64,000 nt of DNA from Procambarus clarkii. Its lineage: Eukaryota > Arthropoda > Malacostraca > Decapoda > Cambaridae. The notes beneath the pieces were generated by a model, which saw nothing but the letters and a program-made list of their open reading frames with translations, did no database searches and was not told the DNA's origin. The DNA lies in NCBI RefSeq assembly GCF_040958095.1, contig NC_091160.1, positions 43,628,646 to 43,692,645 on the forward strand, in the 5' to 3' direction. Shown piece by piece: positions 57,421-64,000 of the stretch; the stretch's first letter is position 1, and each line of letters starts with the position of its first letter. A program made the position numbers and the translations under genes.

Positions 57421-57786
57421 ATCTTAACCACTTAACTGCGCAGGGCGCCTTAAGGCACTTCGAGGGCAGGGCATTTTTTTTTAATTAGGCCTTACTGTAT
57501 TTTAATGTTTTTTAATGTTTCATCACTCATTGTGATTTGAAATGAAAATGGTTGAGTTTGGGAACAATTTGCCATTAACATTAGCTGAATATTTATAAAA
57601 ACAAAAAAAAATGTCCTTAGCTACATCATGAAATTTTTGCCAGAAACAGGTGTGCGGTGCAGGGGTTAACGAGCCTAAGTATAAGCTTCCTGTCTCCAAC
57701 AATGGGGAATTAATATTTCTAAAGGATAGTTATTGAATATTTGTAATAAGCCAATTGATTTATCGTATTCTCATTCCATGTTTCAG

Positions 57787-57901
57787 ACTTCCCTTTTTGA
57801 AGTTGGGACGGATCAACTTAGTAAGGAGTTTCGAGATGAACTTAAAAAGTACCAGAAACCAGTACTTCCAATGGCAACTTTGGAACTGCTTGAAGAGGAA
57901 G
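57787..57901 (+). CDS. EXOC7: Exocyst complex component 7 (Exo70), exon 4
   Basis: Acceptor CATGTTTCAG, donor GAAG/GTACAG; 38 codons plus one base. TSLFEVGTDQLSKEFRDELK aligns with human KLLFERGKEALESEFRSLMT. PVLPMATLELLEEE matches the PVLILDLISGDDD segment. Confidence 0.93.
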
Positions 57902-58227
57902 GTACAGTAAGCTCTGCATGCTGTACTACTATTATAATGCATGGCAATGTAGTTAGTAATAGTTTTTTGTACTGTAGTACAGGTACTTCAGTTTGCCCGA
58001 GGGCACGTTCTTATAGAACCAGACTCCCAGACATGTATCTGAGAAAATATTGAGGCCATACAATGGGATTGAACCTGCATCCCTGGGCTCCCCAGGTACC
58101 TTGTCTATATGTGTGTGTAAACTTTATACTCTGTAAATTAATTAAATTTGTGTATTAAATTATGATTTAAATATTTATTCTTTTACCACACTACATTTAG
58201 AATAACATTGATGTTGTAAAATAAAAT

Positions 58228-58475
58228 CTCTAGAGCTCGTTGTACAGTTGTCTTAATTCTTGACTCAGAAACCAGGATCCCAGGTTCGATTCCTAAACGG
58301 TACAGAAATGGATGCGCATATTTCTTTTCATCTAATGCCTATGTTCACCTAGTAGTAAATAGGTACCCTGAAGTTAAGTAACTGTTGTAGGGTTGCATCC
58401 CAGGGAGAGTTAGTGCTGTAGTTTAACCTTAGGGGACTTGAATACAGACTTAAAGTATATATGCACAAACTTCCT
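58228..58475 (+). mobile_element. Diverged tRNA-derived SINE
   Basis: B-box-like CCAGGTTCGATTCCTAAACG, body CACCTAGTAGTAAATAGGTA and GTAGGGTTGCATCCCAGGGA, end CTTCCTGTCCCCAATAAAAT. In EXOC7 intron 4, ending 50 bp before exon 5. Confidence 0.7.
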
Positions 58476-58527
58476 GTCCCCAATAAAATATATTAATATA
58501 TATTTTTTTATCATTACATATACCTAG

Positions 58528-58685
58528 AAGTAAGTGAAGATACCATCAGTGGAGTAGAATTGGTGCCTCCTGGCGTGAGAGAAGATTTGCGTGCTATTGC
58601 AACATGGCTCGACAAACACAACAACACTGACCGACTCACAGTCTATGCAAAACTGCGCTCTGATGCACTTTCACAGAGTTTAAAG
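58528..58685 (+). CDS. EXOC7: Exocyst complex component 7 (Exo70), exon 5
   Basis: Acceptor ATATACCTAG, donor AAG/GTAGGC. Completes a Glu codon, then VSEDTISGVELVPPGVREDL, RAIATWLDKHNNTDRLTVYA and KLRSDALSQSLK; human counterparts are VTLEHLPESVLQDVIRISRW and MNVYYQIRSSQLDRSIK. Ends in phase 0. Confidence 0.95.
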
Positions 58686-58800
58686 GTAGGCTTGCAGACA
58701 CTATGTAGTATGATCTTAATAAATTTAAATTATATAATTGCTGTAAATGAAGACCTTTATTTCATATACTGTATAATAAAAACATAATTTCTTTTAAGGG

Positions 58801-59400
58801 TGTTAAAGGTAATTTCTATATTTTCCGGTATACAAGATTTCCCTGTTTTACCAGACTTTCCTCACAAGCGTTGCCAATGTCACTTAAAAGATATACTAAA
58901 TTACACGATCCTAACATTACCATAGACCCACACATAGGAAATGGGACATCATGTCCCATTTCCACTTGCCACTTTGTGAGCCACTTTGGTTTTTAGTAGA
59001 CCTTACTTTGACATTGGGGATGTCAACATACGATGTGTTATATAAGAGGACAGGCTGATTTTACAAGTGTATTTTGTGGGAGGGGGAGCAAGTGTGTTTC
59101 ATCATACATTTATTGAAAGTGATTTTAACTTAGTTTTACAGGGAAAATATATGATTTTGTGCATTTAAATTCAATATATATATATACAATTGATGGTGGA
59201 TAAAAAAGTGCATCTCATCTATCGACAAATGCGGTATACATGATGGGTTCTCATGTTTGGTCTGGCCAACAACTGGATAGGTGGGTGACTGCAGACAACT
59301 CTACCCCTTGGCTAGGTGATATTGATAAGTCCAACAGTCTTTGTGTCCTCAGCAATAGACTACTAGTAACCATAGCAGTATTCCAGAATTTTCCCTAATT
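58801..59400. other. EXOC7 intron 5, no exon seen
   Basis: AT-rich, with a short TA run near 59175. An inverted GAAATGGGACATCATGTCCC/ATTTC hairpin lies at about 58938-58961. Confidence 0.45.
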
Positions 59401-59447
59401 TCAGTGAGTATTGTAACCAAATCTTAAATTACTGTATTCTCATTTAG

Positions 59448-59587
59448 GCTTTGCGAGATTTCCAACGGAGTAGCAGTATTGAACGAGTTGGAGCTACAAG
59501 TTCGTTAAATTCTCCAGGGCCCCTTCGTGCTAGGATGGCAAAAATGGATAACACCTCCAAAAGCCGAACACAGAAGATATCTAACAG
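59448..59587 (+). CDS. EXOC7: Exocyst complex component 7 (Exo70), exon 6 (last in window)
   Basis: Acceptor TCTCATTTAG; ALRDFQRSSSIERVGATSSL, NSPGPLRARMAKMDNTSKSR and TQKISNR, a basic Ser-rich loop at the place of the variable human segment after SQLDRSIKGLKEHF. Donor AACAG/GTATAAG at 59588 (phase 2). A second possible donor AGAG/GTACAG at 59605 would add 17 bases and change the phase; the next exon, outside the window, decides. Gene truncated at the right edge. Confidence 0.85.
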
Positions 59588-59704
59588 GTATAAGTCAGTC
59601 AGAGGTACAGTATTGGTTTAAATAATTTGTACATACAGTATTAGTATTATTCCACAGAATGAGCTGTCTTTGGAATACAGTACTGTACAATAATTTTTTA
59701 TGGA

Positions 59705-59955
59705 GTATTTTGAGGGTGCTGTAGCACAGTGATATATATCTTTGGCTCACATTAGAGGGACCCGGATTCAATCCCTAGGCAGGGCAGAAATGGTTGGGCA
59801 AGTTTACTTTCACCTGATGCCTCTGTTCACCTAGCAGTAAATAGGTAGCCGGGAGTTAGGCAGCTGTTGTGGGGCTGCATCCTGGGGAAGGTCAGCAGTT
59901 GGCCTAGGAGCTTGATAAGCTAGCAGGATTCCTGTCTCTGACAACGGGAAAGAAC
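59705..59955 (+). mobile_element. tRNA-derived SINE
   Basis: Head GGGTGCTGTAGCACAGTGAT, B-box-like CCGGATTCAATCCCTAGGCA, body CACCTGATGCCTCTGTTCAC and CTAGCAGTAAATAGGTAGCC, end TTCCTGTCTCTGACAACGGG. Confidence 0.78.
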
Positions 59956-59959
59956 AAAG

Positions 59960-61180
59960 TGAACTATAAAAGTAAGTGTTGTTGGGTATAAATAGGAACC
60001 GAATTGTATTGTCATCCTTATGAGAAGTATGGTGTATGGGGTGAGGTGTATGTCAGAGCTGCCTTCTTTGCATGCTGTGCATACAGCAGCAGCCATGCTG
60101 CAGACTGAACCTGATACTTATCACTGCTAAAAGTTGTAATTCCCTTCTTTTGAGAATGTTCCACGAGTGTCTCTCTTTGAAGATATAGTCAAGGTTGTTG
60201 CTTTGAACCGAGAGTTAAATGTTTGAGATCAGAAAGCTGTATTGTGCTTTGCTTTGCACAGCCACCGGGAAAGTTCCCAGTTGCTGTGCAACCAGTCTCA
60301 TGCAGGCATTGATTGGTGGGAACACGGAGGCTGGGTGTGTTGCTTCACCTTAGTCCCATGGGATTTATTTGGAGTAACCAAACTTTGGCTACAGTGTTCT
60401 GCTTCTCCCTCTTCCAGGCTTGGGAAGCTACATTGTGTGATCCAGGGGCTTTTTGAGATGTTTGTAAGTTTGATGCAGATTTGTCTTCTTGAGAGAGCAG
60501 CCAGTGCTGCTGCATTGTTATGTTAGGAGATGAACACTTCTTTGAAGCTAGAGCATGCAGGGGAAGTTGTGACACGCAAACTGCTAGCATGGACAAAAAA
60601 TTTCCTAATAAATGCAAATACGAGAACAGTGATAAGAGGCAGTTAATTAAACCGCAAAACTTGATACTAGCAGTAATGTACATTGTATATAAATAATCTT
60701 CTTCAAGGGATAGTGTGTTATATGAACATGGTTGTGGATGATGACAAGTTACTGGGAAAAATATTACAAAAATTACTTAGGCAAAATTTCCTAGACAAAA
60801 GTGAATTTAGCAATAAGTAGCAAATAAATTCCATATAATGGTGTGCAGAATAAGTAAAAGCAGGACAAAGACAGCCATCAAACTAGAATATTCAGCAGAT
60901 GTATGGTGCCTGTACTGTACCTCCAGTCCTGTAAATTAGGAAAGGTTATGAAGGCATACTATTAAATGGTGCCTGGATGTAAAAATGCAAGAGCTATGAT
61001 GAAAGGCTGGAAGCATAAAGTATACCATTAACTAGTTAACAGAAATCTACAAATTGGTAAGTAGGAATTTTTGGAATCCACGACACTGAGAACAAAAGGC
61101 TGCAGACTGAAGCTAAGAAAACAAAGGTGCCAAAAACACACATACAAATTCTTCTTCACATGCACAGAGCAATTTGGCCT
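59960..61180. other. No gene seen
   Basis: 1.2 kb of presumed EXOC7 intron. Frames such as 60242-60526 have no recognisable domain and no splice support. Confidence 0.4.
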
Positions 61181-61184
61181 GGTT

Positions 61185-61320
61185 TTAAGTTCTGGCCAGG
61201 GAGGATTGAGTGGGTACCAATCCTTAACTGTTCACCTTCGCTCATCCAGCAATAAATGAGTACCTCCTTGTTAATTGATTGGCGGGTCAATTACTAGGTC
61301 AATACCCAGGGCGGTCAATC
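61185..61320 (+). mobile_element. SINE fragment
   Basis: TTCTGGCCAGGGAGGATTGA, GTGGGTACCAATCCTTAACT and CCAGCAATAAATGAGTACCT, like the middle of the family D SINE at 54175. Confidence 0.55.
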
Positions 61321-62084
61321 ACCGAGCATCAAACGCCAACAGAGGTAAACCCCAAGGCGACTTGTGGAAGATAACCCCAAGCCCCAAGGACGGTATTTAC
61401 AGGGCACTCAGGGAAGGGAACCCTAAGCACATGCAGCCCGAGTACCTGTGAATATCACTCCCAGCTCGTACGCCAACATAAGAGCAGTACTGGACTCAAG
61501 GTACAGTACAACAAGAAAAAATATGGAGCTGGAGCCACACGACCGAGCCACAATCATATCAGCCAAGAACTGACAGGTGAATAGCCGGCGCGGTGGGTCT
61601 GGGGCTCCCCCTTTTCCCTCCTGAGGAGGGGGAAGCTGCGCAGCACATGTGACATCATGCTCATTTGCTCGTTTTCAGTTGAGGAGTTCTGTCCACTCAT
61701 TAGTCTATTTTCGTCGTTTTAACCAGAATGGGGGTTTGTTTTGAGGCTCTTACCTTTCTGGGTGCCTAGCCTGGTCGATGGCAGATAGAATGCTTCACAT
61801 CCCATGTGCATTTCTATAGGACATTGCTCCTCATGCCTCTCTGAGGGGGCCAGGTTTTGGCTCGTGGTCCCTGGTAGGCCTAGAACTCCATTCACACTGA
61901 TGCCAAAGTCTAATGATATCCATATCAGCTCGGATAGCTCTAGGAAGCCTCTGGGTCTCGCCCAGAAAATGGCGTTTCATTACATTCAATGCTAGTTTTT
62001 TACATAATTTTCTATAGGGAGCCCCTCTGGCTCCCTGGAGCTATCGGGCTAATATGCGATACATTAGACCAGGGCATGAGTCAA
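61321..62084. repeat. Probable interspersed repeat, family R4 (inverted relative to 62945-63480)
   Basis: GGGCACTCAGGGAAGGGAAC then CCTAAGCACATGCAGCCCGA resembles, in reverse, GGCCGCATGCGCTTAGGGCA and CAGGGTTCTCTTCCCTGGTG at 63350-63440. The match is by eye and incomplete. Confidence 0.4.
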
Positions 62085-62945
62085 TGGAGTTCAGTGATTA
62101 ATTCCAGATACTCAGGTACAGTAAAAATGGGAACCTTAAACATGATACAGGGTACAAAACAAAATCAAATCTGCCCACAGTAGGAAAGCAACAAGTTAAG
62201 GATTTGGGAATAATGATGTCTGATGACCTAATGTTTGGGGAGCATAACCAAGCAAATACTATGTCAGCCAGAAAAATGATGAGATGGATTACGAGAACTT
62301 TCAAATCCAGGGATCCCATCACAATGGTTGTACTCTTCAAGTCACTTGTGCTGTCCTGCCTTGAGTGCTGTTCAGTACTCACTTCCACCCCCCCCCCCCT
62401 CCCTCTTCAGTGCAGGAGAGATTGCTGAAATAGAGGGAGTACAAAACATATATGGCATACATAGATGCGACAAAGCACCTAAATTATTGGGATCGTCTCA
62501 AAGCTCTCCAAATGTACTCACTAGAAAGGAGACAATAGAGATATCAAATAATATACACATGGAAAATACTGGAAGACCAGGTACCAAATCTACACAGTAA
62601 CATACAACATACTGGAGTGAACGATGTGGAAGAAAATGCGGAATAGAACCTGTGAAGAGCAGGGGTGCCATGGGCACAATCGGAGAACACTGTATAAACA
62701 TTAGAGGTCCACAGTTGTTCAACATCCTCCCAGCGAGCATAACAAATATTGCCAGAACAACCGTGGAAATTTTCAAGAGAAAACTAAATTGTTTTCTAAA
62801 AGAAGTGCCAGACCAACCAGGCTGTGGTGGGTATGTGGGTTTGCGGGCTGCTCCAAGCCACAGCCTGGTGGACCAAGCTCTCGAGGCCAGGCTTGAGGAG
62901 TAGAAGAACTCCCAGAACCCTATCAAGCAGGTATATACCAGGGAC
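62085..62945 (+). pseudogene. LINE reverse-transcriptase C-terminal region, degenerate
   Basis: Frames give KDLGIMMSDDLMFGEHNQAN, SARKMMRWITRTFKSRDPIT and LFKSLVLSCLECCSVL, the region after the polymerase core. After a C run (62387-62400) it continues as the same family as 18850-19388: NYWDRLKALQMYS (frame-broken), GAMGTIGEHCINIRGPQLFN, FKRKLNCFLKEVPDQPGCGG, end GAGGAGTAGAAGAACTCCCA. Several frameshifts and stops. Confidence 0.8.
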
Positions 62946-64000
62946 CATGAGCCAGAACCCGGCCCCCTCAGAGAGGCACAGGGAGCAATGGCCCCTGGAA
63001 AACTTCCCCCCTGTGGTTGGGGGTTTTCCTTTTCTGCCAGGCTCCCAGAAAGGTAGGCATAACTAAACAGACCCCACATGGTAAGAAAATTTCAACCGAA
63101 AACTGAAAAGAACTCCCTCAAATCCCAAGGAAACAAGCAAACGTCACACCTCACTATCGTGTCACTTGTCCGCGCAGCCCTCCCCTCCCCAGGAGCCCTG
63201 CGCAGGCTACCCAGCAACTGCAGTTCGTTGGCTAATGTGGTCGAGGATGGTTGTCAACTCTGGCCTCTGTTTTTTAGCAGTGTTTTGCCTTAGTGGTGTC
63301 CTCTGCTGTTCGTGGTGTAGTGGCCAGGTGTACAGTACTTAAATGTACCGGGGCCGCATGCGCTTAGGGCAGCTTTTCCTAGGTGTCGTGTAAGTACTAC
63401 CCCTGGGTGTCAGGGTTCTCTTCCCTGGTGCTTTCGGGACGCCATTTTTGTAAGGGTTTTAGCGGCTCGGCATTTACCCCGCCCTTGGGGCCAGCTGGGG
63501 TTTCATGGCTCTTGTTTGGCCTTGGGTAGGGAGTGGTATTGTTGCTGGTTAGTTTTAGGTAGATAATGCGTCAAGGTGTTGCGCATCCAGCTTACCGATG
63601 CAGTGGCTGGTTCCTGTTTCCTCTGGGGACATTGTACTTTTGCAGGGTTTTTCTTTTGATTTTTGTTCTGTTTGCCTGTTGGGTGTCTATTTGGTGTGGC
63701 TATAGGATCATTTATAATATATTGGTGGCCCTCTACTAGGCCCCCCGTGATTGTACATGTTGCAGGGTTTTCAGTGTTTTGATCTCCCCGTTGTTAGCTT
63801 TGGGTTTAACCGGTTAGCAACACCTTGCCTGGGCTCCCCATAGCAGTCAGCCTATGGGCCCTGGAAAAGCCCGTCGGGGCTCAGTGGACCTATGGATGCA
63901 TCTTCCGAGTACCATTTCGCCTTGTGCGAGTTTAAAGGTTGCTGTGTGCCCTTGTCTCTGTCACCGCTTTTACTTTCGTTATGCTGCCGGACGGGTCACC
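62946..64000. other. Possible interspersed repeat, no gene seen
   Basis: GC-moderate sequence with features of family R4. No exon of EXOC7 or any other gene is recognised up to the window edge. Confidence 0.4.

Noticed and set aside
60242-60526. 94-codon frame inside EXOC7 intron 6
   Set aside because: No similarity to Exo70 or another known domain, and no fitting splice sites in phase were found.

Overview
The window is nuclear DNA of a repeat-rich arthropod. A decapod crustacean such as a crayfish is my best guess. Pointers to this are intron-split genes with GT/AG sites, thousands of bases of TTAGG-type pentamers, tRNA-derived SINEs, degenerate non-LTR retrotransposons and very many long minisatellites. 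No prokaryotic, viral or organellar gene was seen. The species call is inference; the arthropod call is firmer.

Three protein-coding genes can be supported, all on the + strand. (1) The last two coding exons of a D-type cyclin (23045-23262 and 26307-26420), including the C-terminal TPTD phosphodegron-like motif. Its earlier exons were not found and probably lie to the left of the window. (2) A complete three-exon KXD1 (KxDL-motif protein, BORC subunit; 40863-41005, 45159-45358, 47971-48251; 207 aa) with a polyadenylation signal at 48391. (3) The first six coding exons of EXOC7/Exo70 (exocyst subunit; 53708-59587), starting with an 18-codon microexon preceded by two perfect TGACGTCA sites. The rest of EXOC7 lies beyond the right edge. 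KXD1 (lysosome/vesicle positioning) and EXOC7 (vesicle tethering) are neighbours in membrane traffic; cyclin D is the G1 cell-cycle regulator. Nothing shows that the three act together.

Layout: 1-22.9 kb is non-genic and packed with tandem arrays (periods 101, 28, 15, 16, 55, 4, 21, 5, 32, 34, 18, 26, 22 and 31 bp), SINEs, LINE tails, a 1,038-bp element with perfect 119-bp inverted ends, and a 1.9-kb tandem pair of a related element. 23.0-26.4 kb is cyclin D. 26.4-33.2 kb is AT-rich and quiet apart from microsatellites and a small inverted-repeat element. 33.4-35.2 kb is a broken LINE. 35.2-38.6 kb is two large minisatellites (42 bp and 21 bp). 39.2-40.8 kb is nested LINE/SINE debris and a C-rich minisatellite that abuts the KXD1 start exon. 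40.9-48.4 kb is KXD1, with a 30-bp minisatellite in intron 1 and a MITE in intron 2. 48.4-53.7 kb holds MITEs, foldback elements and TA tracts. 53.7 kb to the right edge is EXOC7 with SINE-filled introns and a degenerate LINE.

The tandem arrays listed add up to roughly a fifth of the window. Many long open reading frames are by-products of stop-free repeat units and are not genes. I found no clear new functional system. The best leads are the TGTAACACC-ended elements with 4-bp target duplications, a 12-copy array of E2F-like sites on the cyclin D side, a 1.2-kb mixed TTAGG/TCAGG array, MITEs that carry telomere-like hairpins, and a minisatellite built from the 3' end of a LINE.
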